Assembly: GCA_965242685.1 (NCBI GenBank)
Contig: OZ251487.1
Location: 1,240,001-1,304,000, forward strand
Source: G965215055 sp965242685
GTDB taxonomy: Bacteria; Pseudomonadota; Gammaproteobacteria; UBA4575
Length of the DNA stretch: 64,000 bases
Direction of reading: 5' to 3'
This document shows positions 57,433-64,000 of this stretch, in pieces. Every line of letters begins with the position of its first letter. The first letter of the stretch is position 1. The notes under the pieces are model-generated. The model worked only from the letters and a program-made list of their open reading frames with translations. It was not told where the DNA came from and did not search any database. A program made the position numbers and the translations under genes.

Positions 57433-58157
57433 ATCTGCTCGGGCGGTCTAGGGCCCTTTTATTGTCGGTGCTAATAGGTGCCTGCCCGCCGTTGTTCGGC
57501 AAAGATTACATCATTGAAATGGTATTCTTCGCCAATCAACGGGAACGAATTGCAAATTCCGTTTATATTTCCACGCGACCGGTTACTCCAGCCTTGCAGA
57601 ATGCGGTGCTGCTTAACGAAAACGCCGCTACATACGGGTTTACCCTCCTTCCTCCAGAGGCCCTGACGCTGACGGAGCAAGCTGCTGCACTGGAAGAATC
57701 CGGACGTTATAGAACCCTTCGACACGTGGCGTGGCGACAACCCGGCCTGGCCGGAAAAGATGCCAGAGCGGTGCGCATTTACGCCGGGGAAAACTACAAA
57801 AATGAATTCGGAGGGCGCCTGCCAACGAATGCCAACGATCCCATTACCGACCCGCCGCCGCCTGAAAAGACACGGACGAGCACCGACAAGTCCACTACAA
57901 TTTCGACCCTAGTCGAACTCGACGGCACGATCACGGTCGTGTTGGGGCGCTATCTGCACGTATACACGGACCTGGTCTATCGTCGCCCTTACGTCACCGA
58001 CTCCCTCCCCCGTCAGCGCGCTCTGGCCGAGTTTGCCGTCAAAACGCACCGTAAAATGCGCAGCAAAGAACTGCATTACCTTGACCACCCGCTGCTGGGA
58101 ATATTGGTCACGATACGACCCGTTGAGAAATCCGGGCAAACAACCGAAGCAGAATGA
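57429..58157 (+). CDS. csiV: CsiV-like periplasmic protein
   Basis: 242 residues starting inside the mfd stop. Signal peptide (LLLSVLIGACPPLFG). Conserved blocks RYRTLRHVAWRQPG, LDGTITVVLGRYLHVYTDL and MRSKELHYLDHPLLGILVTI match the CsiV family (peptidoglycan-binding, needed for D-amino-acid tolerance in Vibrio). The position right after mfd is the family norm. Function here is inferred. Confidence 0.82.
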   Translation: MNLLGRSRALLLSVLIGACPPLFGKDYIIEMVFFANQRERIANSVYISTRPVTPALQNAVLLNENAATYGFTLLPPEALTLTEQAAALEESGRYRTLRHVAWRQPGLAGKDARAVRIYAGENYKNEFGGRLPTNANDPITDPPPPEKTRTSTDKSTTISTLVELDGTITVVLGRYLHVYTDLVYRRPYVTDSLPRQRALAEFAVKTHRKMRSKELHYLDHPLLGILVTIRPVEKSGQTTEAE

Positions 58158-58188
58158 CCTGTCATCCACCGTTTGGTAGCACCGAACA

Positions 58189-58938
58189 TCAAGCCCTTTC
58201 CGACAGCAGACCGACGGCAGTCGTCAGCAGGCGTTTGACCGGCGCCATCCCCGCCTGTGCCGCCCGTTCGATCTCTTCCGCGGTGATCGCGTGTTCGCTT
58301 TTCCCCGCCGCCCAGTTCATGCACAGCGCACACATCGCATAGCAAAGTCCCAATTCCCTGGCCAACGACGCCTCCGGCATACCCGTCATGCCAACCACGT
58401 CACAACCGTCTTTTTCCATGCGGCGAATTTCCGCGGCGGTTTCCAGACGCGGCCCCTGCACTGTGCCGTAGGTGCCGCCGTCAAAGACGGGAAGTTGCAA
58501 ACGTCTCGATGCCTGTAGCAACACCTCCCTCAATTCGCCGCAATACGGCCACGTGAAGTCAACGTGGGTAACGCTGTCCGCTTCCTCGTCAAAGAAGGTC
58601 TGCCGGCGTGAATGGGTGTAGTCAATGATTTGATCCGGTATCACGATCCTGCGAGGAGGAATATCGGCGTGAATGCCGCCCACGGACGTCACCGCGATCA
58701 CGTGGGTAACACCGATGTCGTGAAGCGCCCACAAGTTGGCGCGGTAGTTTATGCAATGCGGTGCCAAGGTGTGGGCGTACCCGTGTCGCGGTAGGAAAAT
58801 AATTTCATTGCCGGCAAGCTCGCCACGTGTAAGAACGCCGCTAGGCGTGCCATAAGGAGTGTCAATGGTACGTTTGTCCGTAACCCTCAAGTCTTCAAGC
58901 AGCGTAAACCCGGTGCCGCCTATAATTGCCGGACGCAT
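58189..58938 (-). CDS. mtnP: S-methyl-5-thioinosine (or thioadenosine) phosphorylase
   Basis: 249 residues of the MTA phosphorylase family: AIIGGTGF phosphate loop, FLPRHGYAHTLAPH, TSVGGIHADI and CDVVGMTGMPEASLARELG. The nagZ-hpt-mtnP linkage is that of the Pseudomonas enzyme that acts on methylthioinosine after deamination of MTA, and its product hypoxanthine would feed the adjacent hpt. True MTA phosphorylase or purine nucleoside phosphorylase cannot be excluded. Confidence 0.88.
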   Translation of the reverse strand: MRPAIIGGTGFTLLEDLRVTDKRTIDTPYGTPSGVLTRGELAGNEIIFLPRHGYAHTLAPHCINYRANLWALHDIGVTHVIAVTSVGGIHADIPPRRIVIPDQIIDYTHSRRQTFFDEEADSVTHVDFTWPYCGELREVLLQASRRLQLPVFDGGTYGTVQGPRLETAAEIRRMEKDGCDVVGMTGMPEASLARELGLCYAMCALCMNWAAGKSEHAITAEEIERAAQAGMAPVKRLLTTAVGLLSERA

Positions 58939-58945
58939 TCCTTTG

Positions 58946-59503
58946 TCAGGTTTTGCTTACCGCGTACACGTCGTACAGGTTCCGCCAGAAGCCCTTGTAG
59001 TCCATGCCCCAACCAAACAGGTAGTGATCAGATACTTCCAGTGCGGCAAGGTCGGGCACTATATCAACGTGTGTTTCTTGTAAGTTTTTCTTAAGCAGGA
59101 CGACCGATAAAACTTTGCTCGCGCCACCGGCTTTACAATATCTGACAAGTTCTTGCATGGTGTAACCTTCATCGAAGATATCATCAATTAGTACCACCAG
59201 GCGATCTTTAAGGTCGGTAGCAGGCTCTTTGTGCCAGCAAATGCTGCCGCCTTGTACGGTGTCGTGATAACGGCTTACGTGGACATAGTCCAGTTGCAAC
59301 GGCAGTTGTACGCGCTTCATCAATTCGGCCGTAAACATGAGTCCGCCTTTCATCACGCACAGGAACAAGGGCACTTCCCCACCGATTGCGGTACGCAGCT
59401 CGGCGGCAACCCGATCCACTGCCTCGTCAATCTTACGACGTGAGATCAATTGATTGCTTTGATCGCGTGTCTTGATGACATCCTTTAACAATGGGGTTTT
59501 CAT
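58946..59503 (-). CDS. hpt: hypoxanthine-guanine phosphoribosyltransferase
   Basis: 185 residues. PRPP-binding motif VVLIDDIFDEGYTM, substrate loop LFLCVMKGGLMF, and LQLDYVHVSRYHD. Salvages hypoxanthine and guanine to IMP/GMP. Ends 7 bases before mtnP and overlaps the mscS stop by 4 bases, so the purine salvage pair is co-expressed. Confidence 0.94.
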   Translation of the reverse strand: MKTPLLKDVIKTRDQSNQLISRRKIDEAVDRVAAELRTAIGGEVPLFLCVMKGGLMFTAELMKRVQLPLQLDYVHVSRYHDTVQGGSICWHKEPATDLKDRLVVLIDDIFDEGYTMQELVRYCKAGGASKVLSVVLLKKNLQETHVDIVPDLAALEVSDHYLFGWGMDYKGFWRNLYDVYAVSKT

Positions 59504-60618
59504 AGGGTGGCCGCAGGCGAAGGTGTACCGGTAGTTTTCTCGTCAACGTGTAGTACGCGCGTCGGAAAGGCAATCTCGGCATGGTGGCTTTCAATGATTG
59601 CGGTTATCTTCAGCAGTACATCGTGCTTGACTTCATGGTATTTGATCCAGTTGGTGGTCTTGGTGAACGTGTAGACAAAAAAATCAATGGACGACTCGCT
59701 GAACTGGTCAACGTTGACGATCATAGTTTGTGTCTGGTCAATTTCGGCGTGCTCCATGAGCATTTGTTTGATGTCTCTAACGATGTCACTCAGCACGTGG
59801 ACGTCATCATAACGCACCCCGATGGTTTCATAAATCCTCCGATGAGACATGCGCGAAGGATTCTCGATGACGATGCTGGTGAAAACGGAGTTGGGAACAT
59901 AGATGGGACGTTTGCTGAAGGTTCTTATTCTGGTCTGACGCCAGCCGATCTCCTCCACTGTCCCTTCCAGGTCTCTATCCGGTGAACAAATCCAGTCGCC
60001 GATTTGAAATGGGCGGTCCAGATAGATCATCAAACCACCGAAAAAATTGGCCAACAAGTCCTTGGCGGCAAAACCAACCGCAATCCCTCCGATGCCGCCG
60101 AATGCCAGGATTCCGGCAATACTGAAGCCCAACGTCTGCATCATCACCAGCACCGCGGTGATAAACACGGAAGCGCGCATCAGCTTTGCCAGCGCATGGA
60201 TGGTGGCCACGTCAACCGGCGTGCCTCTCTGGTGCCTGCGCTTGATGTACGCGCCTTCAAATTCCCTGATAAAGCGAACCAGAAACCATGCCAGCGTCGC
60301 AACGATGGCAATGTTTCGGGTCGGGTCAATAGCCTCGAAGATCTCCGCATTAGTCCGACCTGCAACGATGTCCGCCGCAAACAGGATGCCGATAACCCAG
60401 ATCAGCACCCGTAACGGTTTGCCTATCGAATTGATCAATGCGTCATCCCACGGGCTGGCGGAATGCTCGGCCTTCTTCCAGAGTTTCTGCAGGAACAATC
60501 TCAAGATGAAGCTACACGACAAGGCCGCCAGAACAATGACAAAGACCTGCAAGACCCACGCATCCGTGAACCCGGGCACGCCGCCCAAGTCGTCGTAAAA
60601 GTTCAAGAGCTTCTCCAT
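59500..60618 (-). CDS. MscS-family mechanosensitive channel
   Basis: 372 residues, five predicted membrane segments then a cytoplasmic domain. The pore helix reads GFSIAGILAFGGIGGIAVGFAAKD, followed by LLANFFGGLMIYLDRPFQIGDWI and EEIGWRQTRIRTFSKRPIYVPNS (in part). Closer to YbdG/YnaI-type medium channels than to minimal MscS. Releases solutes on hypo-osmotic shock. Inserted between nagZ and hpt with 13-base and overlapping junctions. Confidence 0.93.
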   Translation of the reverse strand: MEKLLNFYDDLGGVPGFTDAWVLQVFVIVLAALSCSFILRLFLQKLWKKAEHSASPWDDALINSIGKPLRVLIWVIGILFAADIVAGRTNAEIFEAIDPTRNIAIVATLAWFLVRFIREFEGAYIKRRHQRGTPVDVATIHALAKLMRASVFITAVLVMMQTLGFSIAGILAFGGIGGIAVGFAAKDLLANFFGGLMIYLDRPFQIGDWICSPDRDLEGTVEEIGWRQTRIRTFSKRPIYVPNSVFTSIVIENPSRMSHRRIYETIGVRYDDVHVLSDIVRDIKQMLMEHAEIDQTQTMIVNVDQFSESSIDFFVYTFTKTTNWIKYHEVKHDVLLKITAIIESHHAEIAFPTRVLHVDEKTTGTPSPAATL

Positions 60619-60631
60619 TATGTACCGCTAT

Positions 60632-61681
60632 TCAGATTGCCAATTCACCACAGGGTAAATCCTGATACGGCGCCACCCGTGACACCGCTTGTCGCCACTC
60701 TTTGGTAGCGCGCAAATCCTTGTAAGAAAGTGGATTCTTTTCTCCGTGCATGCGTATCAGACGAATCTGTGAAGCCGGATCATTATAGTCACTGAATCGT
60801 GCCGCAATCTCGCGCGCCTGTTTACGCGCGTTACATATGAGCACCATGTCGCAGCCGGCGCGCAGTGCCCGTTGCACGCGCTCCGAATACTCATCCCCGC
60901 ACTCGGCCGCTTTCATACTCAAGTCATCGCTGAATATGACGCCTTTGAACGCCAGTTGCTGACGCAGTACCTCATTCAACCATTTGTCGGAATACGTAGT
61001 TATATCTTTATCCACTTTTTCATACACAACGTGAGCCGACATGATACCCGCAAGACCGCAGTTAATCATATACTGAAACGGTACCAAGTCCTGCATCAGG
61101 ATATCCTCATATTTGCGTGAGTCCGTCGGCAAGTCAACGTGTGAATCGGCGACCACCCCTCCATGCCCGGGAAAGTGTTTGCCGATCGCCTGCATCCCCG
61201 CCTTATGCATACCGCGCACGTACCACATGGCCAAGCTTGACACGATATCAGGGTCGCCGTGAAACGCGCGCGCGCCGATCACTTGACTGACGCCCCTATC
61301 CAGATCAAGCACCGGTGCAAAGCTGAAATCAATACCGACCGACCTGAGTTCCGCCGCCATCAACCAACCGGTAATCTCCGCCAATCCGCACGCGCGCTCC
61401 GGGTTTTCATCGTACCTGTTGCCTAGTAGCCGGACCGCCGGTAGCCGAGTAAAACCCTCTCGCAATCGCTGCACATCTCCTCCTTCCTGGTCAATCCCCA
61501 CCAGTAATTTCGGATATCGCAAGGCGTGAATCTGGCTCACTAGTTCTATTAGCATTTCAACAGAGGTAAAGTTGCGGCTGAATAATATGACGCCACCGAT
61601 TGACGGCGACATAAGAAACTCCCGTTCTTCCACAGACAGACTGTCCGCGTGAAGGTCCACCATGAGAGGGCCGAGTGACAT
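60632..61681 (-). CDS. nagZ: beta-N-acetylhexosaminidase NagZ
   Basis: Cytoplasmic glycosidase of murein recycling, cleaving GlcNAc from anhydro-muropeptides. 349 residues from the ATG at 61681 (GGAG 12 bases upstream); TTG at 61699 is an alternative. GH3 motif KHFPGHGGVVADSHVDLP holds the mobile loop His/Asp; FSDDLSMKAA has the nucleophile Asp; GIDQEGGDVQRLREGF is conserved. With MltB and RlpA-type enzymes it fits a full recycling route. Confidence 0.95.
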   Translation of the reverse strand: MSLGPLMVDLHADSLSVEEREFLMSPSIGGVILFSRNFTSVEMLIELVSQIHALRYPKLLVGIDQEGGDVQRLREGFTRLPAVRLLGNRYDENPERACGLAEITGWLMAAELRSVGIDFSFAPVLDLDRGVSQVIGARAFHGDPDIVSSLAMWYVRGMHKAGMQAIGKHFPGHGGVVADSHVDLPTDSRKYEDILMQDLVPFQYMINCGLAGIMSAHVVYEKVDKDITTYSDKWLNEVLRQQLAFKGVIFSDDLSMKAAECGDEYSERVQRALRAGCDMVLICNARKQAREIAARFSDYNDPASQIRLIRMHGEKNPLSYKDLRATKEWRQAVSRVAPYQDLPCGELAI

Positions 61682-61750
61682 TACACGATTATTCTCCAAA
61701 CGAGACAGGATTTATAGAGGCGGCCGATAAAACCGCCCAAAGATTTTGCT

Positions 61751-61767
61751 CCTGTGTGGAACACAGG
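61751..61767. repeat. perfect 7-base hairpin between kdsB and nagZ
   Basis: CCTGTGT-GGA-ACACAGG, in the 166-base gap on the minus strand after kdsB and before nagZ. No T-run follows, so it may be an RNA-processing or weak termination structure. Confidence 0.4.
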
Positions 61768-61847
61768 CCTGTGCTCCCTACACTTGCTTGTCAAGCATAA
61801 TGAATCACGTTCCAGATTTTGAATGAAGGAGTAACGAGGTGGAAGGT

Positions 61848-62579
61848 TTACATGATCTTCAGGAGGTTTACATAATCTTCTCGCGTATCCACGCCCGGCC
61901 CCACGGGGGATTCACACACGTCAACAAGGATGGATTCTCCCTGTTCCAGGGCACGCAATTGTTCCAATGATTCCCGCTTTTCCAGCGGCGAACGCGGCAG
62001 GCGGGTAAATTGATGCAGAAAGCCGACGCGGTACGCATAGATGCCCAAATGACGCCGGGCGTTGCAATGTTTCCAGTCCGCATTCAAGTTTCTGGTGAAA
62101 GTTGTTGCAATACCATTTTCGTCACACAGTACCTTGACTACGTTCGGGTCGTTGTACTCTTCAATCCTGGAAAATGGTGCACACAACGTCGACATGCTCA
62201 CGTCGGGACGGTCGAGCAAATTCCCGGCTACCCGGTTGATGTTTGCAAACGACACCATGGGCTCGTCACCCTGCACGTTGACGATGATAACGGCGTCGTC
62301 CCATGAGCAGGTGCGTGCGACTTCGGCAATACGGTCGGTCCCCGATTTGTGTGCGTTGGAGGTGAGCTGAACTTCGGCATTAAAGGATCGCGCGCAATCA
62401 ACAATCCTCTGATCATCGGTTGCGATAATGATCTGTCCCGCGTCGCTGGCACAGGCGTTCTCATAGACGTGCTGAATGATCGTCTTACCCTTTGCCCTCA
62501 AAAGTACCTTACCCGGCAGGCGGGAGGATGCATAGCGAGCAGGAATAACTACCTTAAAATTCACCAGAGGAGTTTTCAT
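61848..62579 (-). CDS. kdsB: 3-deoxy-manno-octulosonate cytidylyltransferase
   Basis: Activates KDO with CTP for LPS core. 243 residues. VVIPARYASSRLPGK binds CTP; ATDDQRIVDCA, SGTDRIAEVA and VNVQGDEPMV are signature blocks; LEQLRALEQGESILVDVCE follows. The last 7 codons and the bases past the stop form an imperfect 20-base tandem duplication (GAAGATTATGTAAACCTCCT, repeated with changes), which may have reset the C-terminus. Confidence 0.96.
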   Translation of the reverse strand: MKTPLVNFKVVIPARYASSRLPGKVLLRAKGKTIIQHVYENACASDAGQIIIATDDQRIVDCARSFNAEVQLTSNAHKSGTDRIAEVARTCSWDDAVIIVNVQGDEPMVSFANINRVAGNLLDRPDVSMSTLCAPFSRIEEYNDPNVVKVLCDENGIATTFTRNLNADWKHCNARRHLGIYAYRVGFLHQFTRLPRSPLEKRESLEQLRALEQGESILVDVCESPVGPGVDTREDYVNLLKIM

Positions 62580-62728
62580 GGGGGGTGATTATACAAGAAC
62601 GCACGTATACACTTTTTCTCTTTCCCCAACTTTTTTCAAAATCTCGCGGGAAAAAAATGTCCGATACTAGCGGCAGGCACACGCCCGGGAGAAAGGACAA
62701 CGAAGGGCATTTAGAGAACCGTCTGCCT

Positions 62729-62923
62729 CTACATGAATTTGTATTTCCGGTATTCTTCTTCGTCAATCGGCCTTGCTTCGTCTTCCAGCATCACCGGAAT
62801 CCCCTCGCGTATAGGATAGGCAAGGCGCGCCGAGGTGGAGATGAGTTCCTGTCGTTCTTTATCAAACTTGAGCGGTCCCTTGGTAACCGGACAGACCAGG
62901 ATATCAAGCAATTTTTTGTCCAT
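62729..62923 (-). CDS. ycaR: Trm112/YcaR (UPF0434) family protein
   Basis: 64 residues. LLDILVCPVTKGPLKFDKE, LAYPIREGIPVMLEDEAR is the family pattern, though only one of the usual zinc cysteines (C11) is kept. Often sits between lpxK and kdsB. AAAGGA lies 6-7 bases before the ATG; it overlaps lpxK by 20 bases. Function unproven in bacteria; related to methyltransferase activator Trm112. The 149-base gap to kdsB shows nothing else. Confidence 0.92.
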   Translation of the reverse strand: MDKKLLDILVCPVTKGPLKFDKERQELISTSARLAYPIREGIPVMLEDEARPIDEEEYRKYKFM

Positions 62924-63887
62924 AAGGGATCCTTTCTATAAGGGTGGAAATACATTTCTCCAGTGCGTCATTCGGTAACAGTACCATGGGGATATACCAT
63001 ATATTCCTGTCGGTAAACTTCTTGCATTTTACCGCATCTTTTTCGGTCATAAGAATGGGGGCGTCATCGTTAAAGTCAAGGTCGGTTTGTCGATAGACGT
63101 GATGGTCGGGAAAACGGTGCTGCGTGGCGTGAATTCCCGCACCCCGCAGGAGTTTGAAAAATCGTGCGGGATTACCTATGCCAGCGACAGCGTGTACGCG
63201 AAGGGGTTGAAACTCTTTCAGAGGCTTACGGGTTACATCAGAAAATAGTGAGACAGCCTCACCATAAGCAATTTGAAAACGATACCGTGCATTCTCGCCA
63301 CCATTGTAAATGACCAAGTCGCACGAACGTAACCGACTGGCAGGTTCGCGGAGTGGGCCGGCGGGCAGACATTTTCCGTTACCGAACTTTCTTTCTCCGT
63401 CAATCACAACAATTTCCACAGTGCGCGGCAGACGGTAATGCTGAAGGCCGTCATCCGAAAGCACTACGTCAACGTCATGCCGGTCAAGCAACTGGTCAAC
63501 TGCTCGTTTACGATCAGCGGCAATGACTACGGGGCAGGCAGTTTGCCGTGACAGCAACAGGGCTTCATCTCCCACTTCTTCAGGGGGGGCGTCAGGGTGC
63601 ACCTCAATGACGCGCCGCTCGTTTTTGCGTCGATACCCGCGTGCCACAATACCAACACGCAACCCGTGCGCCTTGCACCGCTGCGCCAACCATATAGTAA
63701 AAGGCGTTTTCCCCGTCCCACCAACGGTGATATTGCCAACAACAATGGTGAACGTCGCCGCACCAACGAGACTGGGTGCGCATAAATGATAATAGCCCCT
63801 GCGTATCGTAACCACCGCCCGAAACAACCAAGACAAAGGTAAAAACAGAAAGGAAAGTATGTTTTCCGAGTACCAGATTTTTTCCAT
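62904..63887 (-). CDS. lpxK: tetraacyldisaccharide 4-kinase LpxK
   Basis: Inner-membrane kinase adding the 4-phosphate of lipid A. 327 residues from the ATG at 63887, matching E. coli; TTG at 63899 overlaps the msbA stop. Walker A NITVGGTGKTPF; DVVLSDDGLQHYRL with the catalytic Asp/His region; VVIDGERKFGNGKCLPAGPLREP is family-specific. One N-terminal anchor (FLFLPLSWLFRAVV). Confidence 0.95.
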   Translation of the reverse strand: MEKIWYSENILSFLFLPLSWLFRAVVTIRRGYYHLCAPSLVGAATFTIVVGNITVGGTGKTPFTIWLAQRCKAHGLRVGIVARGYRRKNERRVIEVHPDAPPEEVGDEALLLSRQTACPVVIAADRKRAVDQLLDRHDVDVVLSDDGLQHYRLPRTVEIVVIDGERKFGNGKCLPAGPLREPASRLRSCDLVIYNGGENARYRFQIAYGEAVSLFSDVTRKPLKEFQPLRVHAVAGIGNPARFFKLLRGAGIHATQHRFPDHHVYRQTDLDFNDDAPILMTEKDAVKCKKFTDRNIWYIPMVLLPNDALEKCISTLIERIPYGQKIA

Positions 63888-63895
63888 GTCCGGGT

Positions 63896-64000
63896 TCAAG
63901 ACAGGGACTCAGAGGTGGAGGACACGTCATTCACCGAGGCGGACGCGCCAGCTTGAATTTTGTAGAGGTTTGTATACGCGGCATTGTCCTCGATCAGTTC
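63896..64000 (-). CDS. msbA: C-terminal end of lipid A ABC exporter MsbA (partial)
   Basis: The last 34 codons of a frame entering from the right edge: ELIEDNAAYTNLYKIQ and a serine-rich tail ending ESLS. The ELL/ELIxxNxxYxxLhxxQ end is typical of MsbA, and msbA-lpxK adjacency is nearly universal in this group. Its stop overlaps the alternative TTG start of lpxK. Confidence 0.75.
   Translation of the reverse strand, partial: ELIEDNAAYTNLYKIQAGASASVNDVSSTSESLS

Noticed and set aside
61846..61887. 20-base duplication at the end of kdsB as a mobile-element scar
   Set aside because: It is an imperfect tandem copy with no inverted repeats or flanking element.

Overview
The window looks like a chromosome segment of a free-living or symbiotic gammaproteobacterium. 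It has a Gram-negative envelope (LptD, KdsB, LpxK, the tail of MsbA), ubiquinone hydroxylases (Coq7 and two UbiH-family enzymes), and several gene blocks in classic gammaproteobacterial order: mrdA-rodA-mltB-rlpA-dacA-dat-lipB-lipA, lptD-surA-pdxA-rsmA-apaG-apaH, pepP-ubiH-ubiI facing zapA-6S RNA, rplM-rpsI, mfd-csiV and nagZ-mscS-hpt-mtnP. Genes are tightly packed with many 4 to 20 base overlaps. I cannot name the species.

Layout. 1-4,900 is an accessory block: a minus-strand operon of a PP-loop PAPS-reductase-like protein, a DUF262/DUF1524-type putative nuclease and a GHKL (MutL/MORC-like) ATPase that runs off the left edge. It is probably an anti-phage or DNA-modification-sensing system and is the most unusual thing here. 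An 11-C tract sits between candidate promoter boxes in front of it. 5,000-13,500 (minus) holds lipoate synthesis and peptidoglycan elongation/remodelling. 13,800-15,800 is a membrane pyrophosphatase predicted to need potassium. 15,830-19,300 is a second accessory patch: a DNA methyltransferase fused to an HNH domain, an exported 17-ankyrin-repeat protein, and a degenerate repeat-rich spacer. 19,300-23,870 (minus) is an RND efflux pump with its membrane fusion protein and a tiny exported protein. 23,970-31,430 is the outer-membrane biogenesis and rRNA methylation operon.

31,470-33,570 (minus) is lgt-thyA-folA. 33,690-36,550 carries a DUF255 thioredoxin-fold protein and an acyltransferase, followed by tpx on the other strand. 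37,400-39,700 is a tungstate ABC transporter whose binding-protein gene is interrupted by a one-base frameshift in a nine-A run. 39,770-43,700 (minus) is ubiquinone biosynthesis plus pepP. 43,900-45,120 is zapB-like, zapA, a probable 6S RNA and an EVE-domain gene. 45,270-48,460 has ilvA, rpiA and an aldolase. 48,530-49,360 is the L13/S9 operon with a good promoter. 49,600-53,300 has a 2Fe-2S ferredoxin, a GlcF-like protein, coq7, speD and an OsmC-family gene. 53,980-58,160 is mfd-csiV. 58,190-61,680 (minus) is purine/methylthioinosine salvage with nagZ and a MscS channel. 61,850-64,000 (minus) is lipid A/KDO: msbA-lpxK-ycaR-kdsB.

Functional links. The envelope genes cover LPS assembly, lipoprotein maturation, murein growth and recycling. 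SpeD and the MTA/MTI phosphorylase with Hpt fit polyamine synthesis followed by salvage of its purine by-product. All calls rest on reading the sequence and knowledge of the families; no database search was run.
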